A stretch of DNA of 64,000 nt, taken from assembly GCF_009765785.1 (NCBI RefSeq), contig NZ_LMUT01000012.1, positions 226,144 through 290,143 of the forward strand, read 5' to 3'. Numbering within the stretch: position 1 is the first letter of the stretch; the number at the start of each line of letters is the position of its first letter. The stretch is from Granulicella sp. L46 (GTDB lineage Bacteria > Acidobacteriota > Terriglobia > Terriglobales > Acidobacteriaceae). The position numbers and the translations under genes were made by a program. The notes beneath the pieces are model-generated. The model saw nothing but the letters and a program-made list of their open reading frames with translations, had not been told where the DNA came from and did no database searches. Below, in pieces: positions 45,515 to 53,854 of the stretch.

Positions 45515-45555
45515 CTTTCACGGCGGTAACACGGGTTCGAATCCCGTCGGGGACG
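45515..45555 (+). repeat. Right attachment repeat (copy of tRNA-Glu 3' half)
   Basis: 41 bp identical to 31463-31503, followed by a similar but diverged TCAAACATTCTAAA. It lacks the tRNA 5' half, as expected for an attachment site copy and not a second tRNA gene. Confidence 0.92.
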
Positions 45556-45850
45556 TCAAACATTCTAAAGAGCTTAACGTAAACCTGTGAATTCGCCGGG
45601 GATTATTGGGGGACCAGTTGGTCCCTGTACTACGCCTCTTCATTACTTGAGTCCGAAATTCTTCTATCATCTTCAGCTGAGCGTTCGTCGTGTCCTGCAT
45701 TTTTGCTTGTGCGTATAAATCCATCGTGATCCGCACCGAGCCGTGACGTAAAAGCTCCTGCACCACTTTAACTTTTTCGTTATTGGCGGTTAGCAGGCTG
45801 GTTAAGGTGCGCCTGAGAGTATGCCAGAAGGTGACCCAACGCCCAAGGTG
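45518..45850 (-). pseudogene. Second tyrosine recombinase, C-terminal remnant overlapping the right repeat
   Basis: The reverse strand reads WVTFWHTLRRTLTSLL (H-x-x-R box), KVKVVQELLRHGSVRITMDLYAQA (LLRHGS and tyrosine), and ends LTSPTGFEPVLPP, whose last codons come from the tRNA repeat itself, a common feature of tRNA-targeting integrases. Everything upstream of the H-x-x-R box is gone. It differs from the remnant at 31571-31849 and so marks a second, adjacent element. Confidence 0.88.
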
Positions 45851-45923
45851 ATCAACAAAACAGTCGGAGCGATGTTTCAGAGCCGTATCGCATCAACGAG
45901 AATGCCAAAAGCCCGCAGTCGCC

Positions 45924-45959
45924 GATACTTTGGTATGGGTCGATACGTTCGTCCAATGG
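45924..45959 (+). promoter_or_regulatory. Operator-like dyad, copy 1 (before the 46029 hydrolase)
   Basis: GATACTTTGGTAT, GGGTC, GATACGTTCGTCC, then AATGG. Forward orientation, 70 bp before the hydrolase start. One of eight similar sites in 45.9-60.5 kb. Confidence 0.7.
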
Positions 45960-46028
45960 AATTGCGGTCAGGTTTCTACCAAGCTTGTCTTGGACAGTCG
46001 TTGGCGTTGACATCGAAAGGAGTTCCAA

Positions 46029-46916
46029 ATGGCCGGCAAACGTGAATTGAAGGAGAGCGCGGGTGTGACCACGCCTATTGCGCCGAGCCCGCTTGGCGTA
46101 AACGTGTTTACCGCGCCAGGAAAGCCTATGTTCGGCGAGCGGCCGAAGCCATTCGGCGAAGCGCTCGGCTTTGACCCGATTACGTCGACTTTGATCTTCG
46201 GCGAGTACGACGCGGTGCTGGTGGACGCAATGACGACCGTGGCTGAGGCCGAGGCTCTCGCGGATTGGGTTGCGCTGCACAATCGCAACCTGGAAACCAT
46301 CTATATAACCCACGCCCATTTCGACCACTTCTACGGTCTGAGCATTCTGCTCGACCGTTTTCCGAGCGCTCGAGCGATAGCAACGCCCAAGACGCTGAAG
46401 GCCATGGAGATGTCTTTCACCGCCCCGGTGGAGCGGTTAGCCCGCCGATTGTTTCCTGGGCAACTGGCCACGAAATTCGTTGCGCCTCAGCCCTATGAGC
46501 ACGAGACGTTCACTCTCGAGGGCCAGGAACTGCGCATCATCGAGCAGGGCCACACCGACAGCGCCGATACGACGTCCCTATACGTTCCATCGATCGGCCT
46601 CGTCGTCGCCGGCGACGTGGTGTACAACCAATGCCGCATGTTCGTGGGCGATACCACCCCGGAGAGCCGAAAGCATTGGATCGCGGCGTTGGACCGGTTA
46701 GCGGCGCTGAATCCGACAATGGTCGTTGCCGGTCACAAGAAGCCTGGCGCGCCTGACTCTCCCTCGGCGATCCAGGAGACCAAGCGTTATCTGCAGGATT
46801 TCGATCGAGTGAAGAAGGCCGCGACGTCCGATCAGGACCTGTTCGATCAGATGACGGAGCTGTACCCGCATTGGGTCGCGAACCAGTCGTGGTTGATGTT
46901 CGGATTCCCGCAGTGA
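46029..46916 (+). CDS. MBL-fold metallohydrolase, 295 aa
   Basis: Zinc-dependent hydrolase of the metallo-beta-lactamase superfamily. THAHFDHFYG is the H-x-H-x-D-H metal motif, GHTDSADT supplies the next His, VVAGDVVYNQ the bridging Asp and VVAGHKKPG the last His. The overall layout with a long C-terminal helix (ETKRYLQDFDRVKK) resembles lactonase- or glyoxalase II-like family members found in Proteobacteria. AAAGGAG stands 6 bases upstream of the ATG, and an operator copy lies 70 bp upstream. Substrate unknown. Confidence 0.88.
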   Translation: MAGKRELKESAGVTTPIAPSPLGVNVFTAPGKPMFGERPKPFGEALGFDPITSTLIFGEYDAVLVDAMTTVAEAEALADWVALHNRNLETIYITHAHFDHFYGLSILLDRFPSARAIATPKTLKAMEMSFTAPVERLARRLFPGQLATKFVAPQPYEHETFTLEGQELRIIEQGHTDSADTTSLYVPSIGLVVAGDVVYNQCRMFVGDTTPESRKHWIAALDRLAALNPTMVVAGHKKPGAPDSPSAIQETKRYLQDFDRVKKAATSDQDLFDQMTELYPHWVANQSWLMFGFPQ

Positions 46917-46939
46917 TACCCCACATTAACCTGCGATAA

Positions 46940-46963
46940 CCCATTCGCCTCCGGGCGAATGGG
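46940..46963 (+). terminator. Hairpin after the MBL hydrolase gene
   Basis: CCCATTCGCC, loop TCCG, GGCGAATGGG, starting 23 bp after the stop codon. Perfect 10-bp stem but no clear T-run; probable Rho-aided or bidirectional terminator. Confidence 0.6.
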
Positions 46964-47071
46964 TGGCTCTCATTTCGGCGGATAGGTTGGACCGTTACCC
47001 GCCGTAAGCCCTTCGGTTATGCACTCTCATGCGTTAGGTCCGTGGGGCGCAACTGATTCACTCCGATCTGT

Positions 47072-48068
47072 TCATTTGCCAATGCGACTGAGGGTCAGTG
47101 CGTACCATTGTTGCGGGTCTTTCCATGTCATCTCAGGCTGGAAGCCCGATTCGAATAGAAGTGCGCCGAGGGTTTCGTCCGTAAACTTGTAGCTGCTCTC
47201 CGTATGAATTGTTTCGCCACGACTAAAGGTAAGCTCAAGTTCGGCGGCTGGAATTTGAACGACCTGACGGCGTACGCTTTCGAGATGCATTTCGATGCGG
47301 GACTCGCTCGCGTTCCAGCGGGCACAATGGCGAAAGCCGGTAAGATCGAAGTCCGCACCGAGTTCGTTGTTGAGGCGACGCAGGATGTTCAGGTTGAATG
47401 CTGCCGTTACGCCCTGGCTGTCCTCATAGGCTGCGACCAATATCGACTCGTCTTTGACGAGATCCGTTCCAAGAAGAAACGCATCCTGGTCGCCTAGTTG
47501 AACCCACATTGCGGAGAATCGTTCGCGATTCTCCTGGGGTGAAGTTCTCAATGCTGGTGCCAAGATAAAGTGCGAGCGTAGAGCCGTCGAATTCCCGGAG
47601 CTGCGGTGGAGAGTCGACGTAATTTACGGCCAGTGGCTCGAGGAGTACTTCTGGAAATGCATTCTGTATATTCTCGCATGCGAGGTCCAGGGCCTCCGTC
47701 GATACGTCCAGAGGCATATAGGCGACGTCGATCTACATACGCGCAGCAGCGGCCAGCAGTAGACAGGTTTTTGAAGCCGAGCCTGCGCCGAGCTCGACGA
47801 CACGTAACGGTTGGGAGCCGTGCGCAACGGAAGCAACAATTGTATTGGCCTGGCCTTCTAACAGCGCGCGTTCGGTGCGAGTGGGATAGTACTCGGGTAG
47901 GCTGGTGATTTCCTCGAAAAGACGGGATCCCAAGTCATCATAGAGCATTCATGGTTTGAGCGAGCGCGGCCTGGAACGGAAACCATCCAGAACTCCGCGG
48001 ATGAGTTCAGTACGGGCGTCGACGAGGGGCTGACGTTCAAGGTCAAAGAGGGGTGAAAGGGTCGTCAT
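47072..48068 (-). pseudogene. egtD: Decayed egtD (histidine N-alpha-methyltransferase)
   Basis: EgtD trimethylates histidine in ergothioneine synthesis. Read from ATG 48068, the pieces are in family order: LIRGVLDGFRSRP, LYDDLGSRLFEEITSLPEYYPTRTE, VVELGAGSASKTCLLL (SAM site), YMPLDVSTEALDLA, LALYLGTSIENFTPGE, WVQLGDQDAFLLGTDLVKD and YKFTDETLGALLFESGF. The frame is broken by a TGA at 47949-47951, a TAG after the SAM site near 47730 and a frameshift near 47540, so no functional enzyme can be made. Operator copy 2, in reverse orientation, lies 225 bp upstream. Confidence 0.9.
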
Positions 48069-48078
48069 GCGGTAGCCT

Positions 48079-48165
48079 TCACTTTGCCGAACGTATGCCG
48101 CTGAACTTCCACCGCGTGGCGGGCCGAAAGAAATTGCGATACGCACGGCCTCGCGGAACGGCACC
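48079..48165 (-). pseudogene. egtB: Remnant of egtB 3' end
   Basis: The last 28 codons of an EgtB-like sulfoxide synthase remain: PRGRAYRNFFRPATRWKFSG then IRSAK and stop. The YRNFF-x-P-x-x-RW-x-FSGIR pattern is the family's conserved C-terminus. The stop is 10 bp before egtD, an egtB-egtD operon order. The rest of egtB is deleted between here and the operator at 48293. Confidence 0.75.
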
Positions 48166-48292
48166 TCAGTGGGCGAACATCCGCGCAGGGCTGAACCCTC
48201 TGATCTTCTGCCGATAACGTTGCTTCAGTGTGGGTAGTATCCATCTTCGCCTCCCGTGCTTCTCCAGTAAGCCGGGAGGAAGTAAGAGAAAA

Positions 48293-48330
48293 CAATCGGA
48301 CGATGGTATCGACAATACTTTGGTATTGAA
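48293..48330 (-). promoter_or_regulatory. Operator-like dyad, copy 2 (before the egtB/egtD remnants)
   Basis: On the reverse strand: AATACCAAAGTAT, TGTC, GATACCATCGTCC, then GATTG. It points to the egt remnants. On its other side the oxidoreductase pseudogene begins directly at the motif edge. Confidence 0.7.
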
Positions 48331-49150
48331 CGGCTGGTGCGGGTCGCAGTCGCGGGGGTGAATCCGATTGACTGCAAACGACGCGCTGGATTGACGCAAG
48401 ATTTTTTATCCATGCAATTCCCGAGCCTTATTGGAATCGATTTCGCTGGGACAGTCATTAGGATTGGGCCGGGCGTAGAGGACTTCGCCGTCGGCGACAA
48501 TGTGTTCGCGATGGCGGACAATGCCTATGCGGAGCTTTGCGTTGTAAAAGGCGGCCGTCCTGTCGAAGGTCCCGAAGGGGCTCGATTTGATTGAGGGGCC
48601 AGCGCTACCGCTGGTCACGGTGACGGGCAACCAGCTTCTGTTGGCCACGGAGATTAGCGCGGGTCAAACGGTCCTCGTGCTTGGCGCCGCGGGAAGCGTT
48701 GGGCGTTCGGCGGTGTTCACTGCTAAGCAACGCGGGGCGAAAGTGATTGCGGGGATTTTAGCCAAGCAGACGGATGAGGCTAAGAGTATCGGGGCGGATC
48801 AGCTCGTCGCAACCGATGACGAGGCGGCGATTGCGAATCTGTCGCCGCTCGATGCGGTTGCGGATACGGTCGGCGGAAAAACGACTGCAAAGCTGATGGC
48901 GATGGTCAAGCCGGGAGGGGTGTTTGCTGCGGTAAACGGGGTACCGCAGAATGGCGCCGACTACCCAGCGGTCAAGGTCGTGAAAGTGTTCTCGAAATTC
49001 GACGGGAAGACGCTCGAGTCGATGGCCGACGCCGTACGAGTTGGCAAGCTTGTAATTCCAATCCGTGAGAAGCTGCCACTGAGCGAAGCGGCGGAGGCTC
49101 AAGCAGCAGTTGAAAAGGGTGGCACCGGGAAGATATTGTTGGTGCCGTGA
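48331..49150 (+). pseudogene. Zinc-type alcohol dehydrogenase/quinone oxidoreductase, truncated and frameshifted
   Basis: Medium-chain reductase lacking about the first 40 residues: it enters at LVRVAVAGVNPIDCKRRAG, continues FPSLIGIDFAGTVIRIGPGVEDFAVGDNVFA, loses frame near 48585 and resumes DLIEGPALPLVTVTGNQLLL, VLVLGAAGSVGRSAVFTAKQRGA (NADPH Rossmann motif) to AAVEKGGTGKILLVP. The 5' cut lies exactly at operator copy 2, so the promoter and N-terminus were deleted. Not functional. Confidence 0.88.
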
Positions 49151-49190
49151 ATTGATAGCTTGAGATAAAACGACCCAAGAGAAATTCAAG

Positions 49191-49544
49191 ATGAAGAAAG
49201 CTCAGAGTGGAGTGAATTTAGCTTCGAAACCGAGCGGCGACGGATGTGCGGACTGTCTCGCAGCCCCGGGAGGCTGGTGGCTCCATCTGCGTCGGTGCGC
49301 CGAGTGCGGGCACATCGGATGCTGTGACAGTTCACCGAGTCAGCACGCATCAAAGCACTCTGCGGCCGCAGGGCATCCGATCATTGCAAGCTTCGAGCCG
49401 GGCGAGAACTGGTTTTACGATTACGAGAAGCAGGAGATGATCCCGGGTGTGGAGTTGTTTCCGCCGCGAGCGCATCCGAAGAACCAACCTACACCTGGAC
49501 CCGCCGGAAAGGTGCCGGCTGACTGGGAGTCTCTGTTGAACTAA
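49191..49544 (+). CDS. UBP-type zinc finger protein, 117 aa
   Basis: A small protein built around a ubiquitin-hydrolase-type (ZnF-UBP) finger: CADC near residue 19, then LRRCAECGHIGCCDSSPSQHASKHSAAAGHPI with the Cys/His ligands, then a Trp/Tyr-rich ENWFYDYEKQEM. In bacteria such domains are common next to flavin reductases and MBL proteins; function not established. ATG 49191 lies 41 bp after the broken oxidoreductase, so it may have been co-transcribed with it. Confidence 0.85.
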   Translation: MKKAQSGVNLASKPSGDGCADCLAAPGGWWLHLRRCAECGHIGCCDSSPSQHASKHSAAAGHPIIASFEPGENWFYDYEKQEMIPGVELFPPRAHPKNQPTPGPAGKVPADWESLLN

Positions 49545-49616
49545 CCGACACGCGTACGCAATACGCGTATCACGACGCAGCGGTTGGACACCTCCCAGGA
49601 ATTTGCGAGGTGGCTG

Positions 49617-50483
49617 TCACTCATAATATGCGGGTAGCCTTTTCTGCGCATCGCTTTGGATTTGGTCGTGGTTGATCCAGAGCTGGGCATGCTCTTTCGC
49701 CATAATGGCGGCGATCTTGTCCATGGACAGGAGCGAAGCCTGCTTGTTCCAGTTATTGGACGGGACGTAGCGATGGTCGAAGCTTGTTTGGAAATGCGCG
49801 ACATCGCCGCTGAGGATCACAGGCCCGGTTTTGGGAAGCCGAACAAGCAAAGATTGATGGCCGGGAGTATGTCCTGGCGTTGAGAGGAGCACCAGGCTCC
49901 CATCGCCAAAGATATCGTAGTCGCCATCGATGAGCTTGACCGGATGCTTCTTGCTGAATGCGACCGTGTCCTGCCGGCTACCGGCCCATTCATATTCGAC
50001 CCTTTGAACCAGCATCAACGTGTTGGGAAACATTTCGACGTTGCCAGCATGGTCCGGATGACTGTGGGACACTGCCATCAGCTTGATATCCGAGGGCTTC
50101 ACATGTAGCTCTTCGAGCTGAGCGGCGAGCGTTATGGGTTTGCGCCAGATCGGGCCAGTGCCAGGACCCCATTCATGCAACACCAGTTCGTGATGAGGCA
50201 ATTTTGCTACGTCATCGGAAATTCCGGTGTCCCACAGGAACCATCCTTGGGTGTGGTGGATTAGGTAGCAGTGTCCTGGGAAGCCGATCGGGACTTCAAC
50301 GTTGACTCCCGGTGTCCAACGCGATTCGTCGGTAGCACTGCCATCGCCGCAGTCGATCACATAGAGACGGTCGACGCCGGACTTGGGGTGCGGGTTGGAC
50401 GATGCAGGAATTTGTGCGCGAGTGGTGGTGGCGGCGAATGCCAGGATAGCAACCGCGGCGGTGAAGGTGGCCTTTGCTTTCAC
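49617..50483 (-). CDS. Exported MBL-fold hydrolase (N-acyl homoserine lactonase-like), 288 aa
   Basis: A signal peptide (residues 1-24, AAVAILAFAATTTRA) precedes an MBL domain with SHSHPDHAGN (H-x-H-x-D-H), FPNTLMLVQRVEYEW, LLSTPGHTPGHQSLL, VILSGDVAHFQ and a late WINHDQIQ. This pattern is that of the AiiA/AttM quorum-quenching lactonase branch, though many members act on other lactones. GTG 50483 is chosen for its GGAG site and signal peptide. Operator copy 3 lies 138 bp upstream, back to back with copy 4. Confidence 0.87.
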   Translation of the reverse strand: MKAKATFTAAVAILAFAATTTRAQIPASSNPHPKSGVDRLYVIDCGDGSATDESRWTPGVNVEVPIGFPGHCYLIHHTQGWFLWDTGISDDVAKLPHHELVLHEWGPGTGPIWRKPITLAAQLEELHVKPSDIKLMAVSHSHPDHAGNVEMFPNTLMLVQRVEYEWAGSRQDTVAFSKKHPVKLIDGDYDIFGDGSLVLLSTPGHTPGHQSLLVRLPKTGPVILSGDVAHFQTSFDHRYVPSNNWNKQASLLSMDKIAAIMAKEHAQLWINHDQIQSDAQKRLPAYYE

Positions 50484-50620
50484 GGAATCTCCATTCGGAA
50501 CGACTCGCAACTTGCTGCTGTGCTCACTGCTTGCGACAGCAGTGGGGCCGGATGGAAAGGCCGGTGCACGCATCCCGCCACTCAAGCTGTCACCATTCAG
50601 CCAGAAGAAGCCGGCTTGCG

Positions 50621-50656
50621 CAATTGGACGAAGGTATCTCCCACACCTTCGTATCG
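50621..50656 (-). promoter_or_regulatory. Operator-like dyad, copy 3 (before the lactonase-like gene)
   Basis: On the reverse strand: GATACGAAGGTGT, GGGA, GATACCTTCGTCC, then AATTG. Oriented toward the 50483 start. Confidence 0.72.
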
Positions 50657-50703
50657 AGGCCGTTTGTTCAGACCTGAGGTATGTGGTGCTGAACTAAACA
50701 GTT

Positions 50704-50738
50704 GATACGAACGTACTGCCGATACCTTCGTCCAATTG
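50704..50738 (+). promoter_or_regulatory. Operator-like dyad, copy 4 (before the P460 gene)
   Basis: GATACGAACGTAC, TGCC, GATACCTTCGTCC, then AATTG, 88 bp before the P460-type start. Divergent from copy 3, 47 bp away. Confidence 0.75.
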
Positions 50739-50825
50739 CTCGTTCTCGTTCCGTCTGGCCTAATCGAAGTTACTTGAGACGCAAGCCGATCCGGCTTGGA
50801 AGGCTTCTAGTTGAGGAGAACGTAC

Positions 50826-51428
50826 ATGTCCAAACTTGTAACGAAATCCGCAGGACAGTGGAACGGGACGACGGCTAGCCGTAGTTCCCTGAAGCAGGCA
50901 AAACATTTTCCCGCCGTTACGACCGTTCTGGGGGTGCTGGCGCTCTTTGTCGCGACCGTCGTTTACGCGCAGAGCAAGTACTCGTTGATATCCCCTGGCG
51001 GGATCGCGTTCTCCGACTTCAAGGGATACGAGGACTGGGCTGTCGCCTCTTCTGCCCGGACCGATGAGGTACTCAAGGTAATCGTCGCCAATCCGAAGAT
51101 GATCGGCGCATATAAAGCCGGCGTACCCAACAACGGCCAACAATTTCCAGATGGATCCATGATCGTAAAGTTGCAATGGAAGCAGAAGAAGAGCACAGAG
51201 GCTCCTTTCGTCGTAGAGGTGCCCGACGTCTTCAAGCAGGTGTTCGTCATGGAAAAGGACAGCAAGAGGTTTCCAAAGACGGGGGGCTGGGGATACGCGG
51301 TGTTCGACTATGATGCCGCATCAGATAAGTTTACTCCCGATCCTACGAGCCTCGCGGATTGCGGAAATGCGTGCCACACGGCGGTGAAGGCAAAGGACTA
51401 CATCTTCCACCCCTACGACAAGCGTTGA
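50826..51428 (+). CDS. Cytochrome P460-family protein, exported, 200 aa
   Basis: An N-terminal membrane/signal segment (about residues 31-49, VTTVLGVLALFVATVVYA) leads into the P460 fold: FSDFKGYEDWAV, NPKMIGAYKAGVPNNGQQFPDGSMIVKL and GGWGYAVFDYD. The C-terminal heme-attachment site reads CGNACH, three residues between the cysteines where CxxCH is normal. P460-type proteins oxidise hydroxylamine/NO-type compounds or act as periplasmic c-type sensors. GAGGAGAA before ATG 50826; operator copy 4 upstream. Confidence 0.85.
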   Translation: MSKLVTKSAGQWNGTTASRSSLKQAKHFPAVTTVLGVLALFVATVVYAQSKYSLISPGGIAFSDFKGYEDWAVASSARTDEVLKVIVANPKMIGAYKAGVPNNGQQFPDGSMIVKLQWKQKKSTEAPFVVEVPDVFKQVFVMEKDSKRFPKTGGWGYAVFDYDAASDKFTPDPTSLADCGNACHTAVKAKDYIFHPYDKR

Positions 51429-51463
51429 CCACGCGGGCGGCGCTGCCATGGCTGGAGCCGTAT

Positions 51464-53533
51464 TCATTGAGGATCTGTTACGTGAGAGCCGCAGTGGCCC
51501 GTCGTCAATAACACGATCGACCGAGGTTGAACGTCATATGCGCTTTGACTCACTGTTTGGGCTCCCTGCTCTAGGAAATCTGAGGGCGCGTCCTGGTACG
51601 TATCGATAAGGCGGCGCCAAGGTCCGCAACCATCCGGAACCACAGGCAAAGCGAAGGATAGGGGTTCCCAATAAGCGTTGATCATCAAATGAAATGCACC
51701 TCCGTTGTCGACAGACGCAGTACAGGCGAGACTGTGAGAATCAACGGAAAGATCAGGCGCGGCCAGGTGGACCCCGTCCCATTGCACTTTGGCGCGTTCG
51801 ATAAAATCGGCGAGCGAGAGAAAATCTCCGCTTCGATTTGCGGCAAATCGTACCCGCAATTGAATCAGAAGTCGAACGAACCGGTGAAGGCCCGCGTTCT
51901 TCTGGAATAGGCTCCAGTCAAACCAACTTACTTCATTATTTTGGCAATATGCATTGTTATTGCCAAGCTGCGTCCTCCTGACTTCGTCCCCCATCAGCAG
52001 CATCGGAGTACCGACTGAGAGCAGGTTGAGCGTGAAAGCGTTGCGTATCTGGCACACTCGCAGGCGTTCGACCTCTGCGTCGTCGGTCGATCCTTCCACT
52101 CCGCAGTTCCACGAGTAGTTTTCTGCAGATCCATCACGATTGTTCTCCCCATTTGCTTCATTATGTTTCTGATTGAAGGAGAAAAGGTCATTGAGCGTAA
52201 AGCCATCGTGACAGGTTACAAAATTGATACTTTGCTCTGGGGGCTGGTTTCGCTTGGAATAAATATCGGGACTTCCGAGAAGCCTCTGTCTGAAATCGAG
52301 GACGGTATTTCGATCGGACTTGAGAAAACGCCGAACATCATCACGGAATCGTCCATTCCACTCCTTCCAACGGTCTCCGCCGAACGTCCCAACCAGGTAC
52401 AGTCCGCCCGGATCCCACGCTTCTGCAATCAACTTCCGGCCCGCAAGCACGGGGTCGGAATCGATTTCCCAGAGGATCGGAGCGTCATCATCCGGTCTGC
52501 CGTGTTCGTCCCGAGTCAGAACTGCAGCGAGATCGAATCGAAAGCCGTCCACATGCATCTCGGAAACCCAGTATCGGAGACTGTCGCCGATCATCCGGCG
52601 GACGACCGAAAAGTTAGAGTTGAGCGTATTGCCTGTGCCGGTGTAATCCGCGTAATGTGCGAAATCATCCGACAGAAGGTAGTAGAACCGATTGTCGAAT
52701 CCCTTGAAGGAGAATGTAGGTCCGTTATCACCACCCTCGGCGGTGTGGTTGTAGACGACATCGAGGATCACCTCAATGCCGGCTTTGTGCAGGGCCTTTA
52801 CCATGTCACGGAATTCGTCCAGGCATCCCAACGGGTCGCGTCGCGAGGAGTAACCACCGTGGGGCGCAAAAAAGGACATCGGGCTATAGCCCCAGTAGTT
52901 CTCCAGCCCTGGTGGCGCATCCTGAGCGTCGAACTGGAAGACAGGCATCAACTCGACCGCAGTAACTCCCAGATCCTTCAGGTACGGAATCTTCTCGACC
53001 AGGCCGGCGTAGGTGCCCCGCTTCTCCTCGGCGACGCCTGAATTGGTGTTCCGCGTGAATCCGCTGACGTGTACTTCATAGAGAACGGTACGGGAAAACG
53101 GGTGATCGAGGGGGCAATCGTCCCCCCAGTCGTAGGTACTTAGGTCTGCCACGACGCTCTTGGCTGCGGCTGCAGCATTGTCCCCCGGCCTTGCAGCAGC
53201 ATCGCGTTGATAGTGCCTCGAAGAAATCGCCCGGCCATAAGGATCCAGCAGAATTTTCTCAGGATCGAAACGGTGACCCAATTCTGGAGCGTAAGGCCCG
53301 CTCATTCTGTAGCCGTACAACTGGCCTGGCTTGATTCCAGGGAGATGCACGTGCCAGTAATGCGAGGTGCGGTTCGTCCCGGGGGCGAGATTAATAATGT
53401 GGCTCGGCTGAATAGCATCTTCGGCGTCGAAGAGTAGCAGCTCGGCACCCGTTGCATAGTTGGAGAAAACGCTGAAGTTCACACCTGTCGCCGTGATGCT
53501 CGCGCCGATTGGATGTGGGCTTCCGTTCTTCAT
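51464..53533 (-). CDS. glgX: Glycogen debranching enzyme (isoamylase-type, GlgX)
   Basis: Hydrolyses alpha-1,6 branches of glycogen/limit dextrin. The 689-residue GH13 protein has the N-terminal CBM48-like domain (PIGASITATGVNFSVFS, LYGYRMSGPYAPELGHRFDPEKILLDPYG), then the barrel with DVVYNHTAEG, VDGFRFDLA (nucleophile Asp, about 325), KLIAEAWD (acid/base Glu, about 361) and NFVTCHDGFTLND. Length and motif order match GlgX. No other glycogen genes are adjacent, and no operator copy precedes it. Confidence 0.95.
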   Translation of the reverse strand: MKNGSPHPIGASITATGVNFSVFSNYATGAELLLFDAEDAIQPSHIINLAPGTNRTSHYWHVHLPGIKPGQLYGYRMSGPYAPELGHRFDPEKILLDPYGRAISSRHYQRDAAARPGDNAAAAAKSVVADLSTYDWGDDCPLDHPFSRTVLYEVHVSGFTRNTNSGVAEEKRGTYAGLVEKIPYLKDLGVTAVELMPVFQFDAQDAPPGLENYWGYSPMSFFAPHGGYSSRRDPLGCLDEFRDMVKALHKAGIEVILDVVYNHTAEGGDNGPTFSFKGFDNRFYYLLSDDFAHYADYTGTGNTLNSNFSVVRRMIGDSLRYWVSEMHVDGFRFDLAAVLTRDEHGRPDDDAPILWEIDSDPVLAGRKLIAEAWDPGGLYLVGTFGGDRWKEWNGRFRDDVRRFLKSDRNTVLDFRQRLLGSPDIYSKRNQPPEQSINFVTCHDGFTLNDLFSFNQKHNEANGENNRDGSAENYSWNCGVEGSTDDAEVERLRVCQIRNAFTLNLLSVGTPMLLMGDEVRRTQLGNNNAYCQNNEVSWFDWSLFQKNAGLHRFVRLLIQLRVRFAANRSGDFLSLADFIERAKVQWDGVHLAAPDLSVDSHSLACTASVDNGGAFHLMINAYWEPLSFALPVVPDGCGPWRRLIDTYQDAPSDFLEQGAQTVSQSAYDVQPRSIVLLTTGHCGSHVTDPQ

Positions 53534-53854
53534 CCTCTATTCCTCGATTTCTCTACAAAGAGAGAGCGGGACGTCCTCAGAGGAGCCGCTTGTCACTTTG
53601 TTGACCTGTCCCCATTCTTCCACGTAGAGATGGAATTCCAAAGTGAAACTATTGTCGCTAATGACCAGACTTTGTAGCCGATCCAGAATGCGCACATAAT
53701 CAAAAGAAGAGTTCCCGCAGTGGTGTGATTGGGTAAGAACGATAATGTCACGACTTGGCCTCGCATGCCGCGAGGGTTGGTAGTGCGCCTTTATTCCAAC
53801 CGTGGAACGGCAGCCGGTCTCCGGAATCCCAGGCTGCGCGGAGGCCAAGGGCGC
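53534..53854. other. Intergenic stretch, no supportable gene
   Basis: About 320 bp between glgX and the peroxiredoxin remnant. A reverse-strand ORF of about 100 codons is open (ending LSLCREIEE) but lacks recognisable features; it may be relic sequence. Confidence 0.35.

Larger units (their letters stand above)
31463..45555. mobile_element. Genomic island integrated in tRNA-Glu, carrying the RiPP cluster
   Basis: About 14.1 kb bounded by a perfect 41-bp direct repeat of the tRNA-Glu 3' half. Inside the left end is a 5'-truncated tyrosine recombinase, the enzyme type that uses tRNA 3' ends as attachment sites. Cargo is the RiPP operon and its divergent candidate precursor. The interior has noticeably more A/T-rich stretches than the flanking core genes. 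No plasmid, conjugation or phage structural genes are present, and the recombinase is broken, so the island is probably no longer mobile by itself. Confidence 0.85.

Noticed and set aside
45821-46045. Forward ORF of 74 codons before the MBL hydrolase
   Set aside because: Runs antisense to the integrase remnant and across operator copy 1; no protein features.
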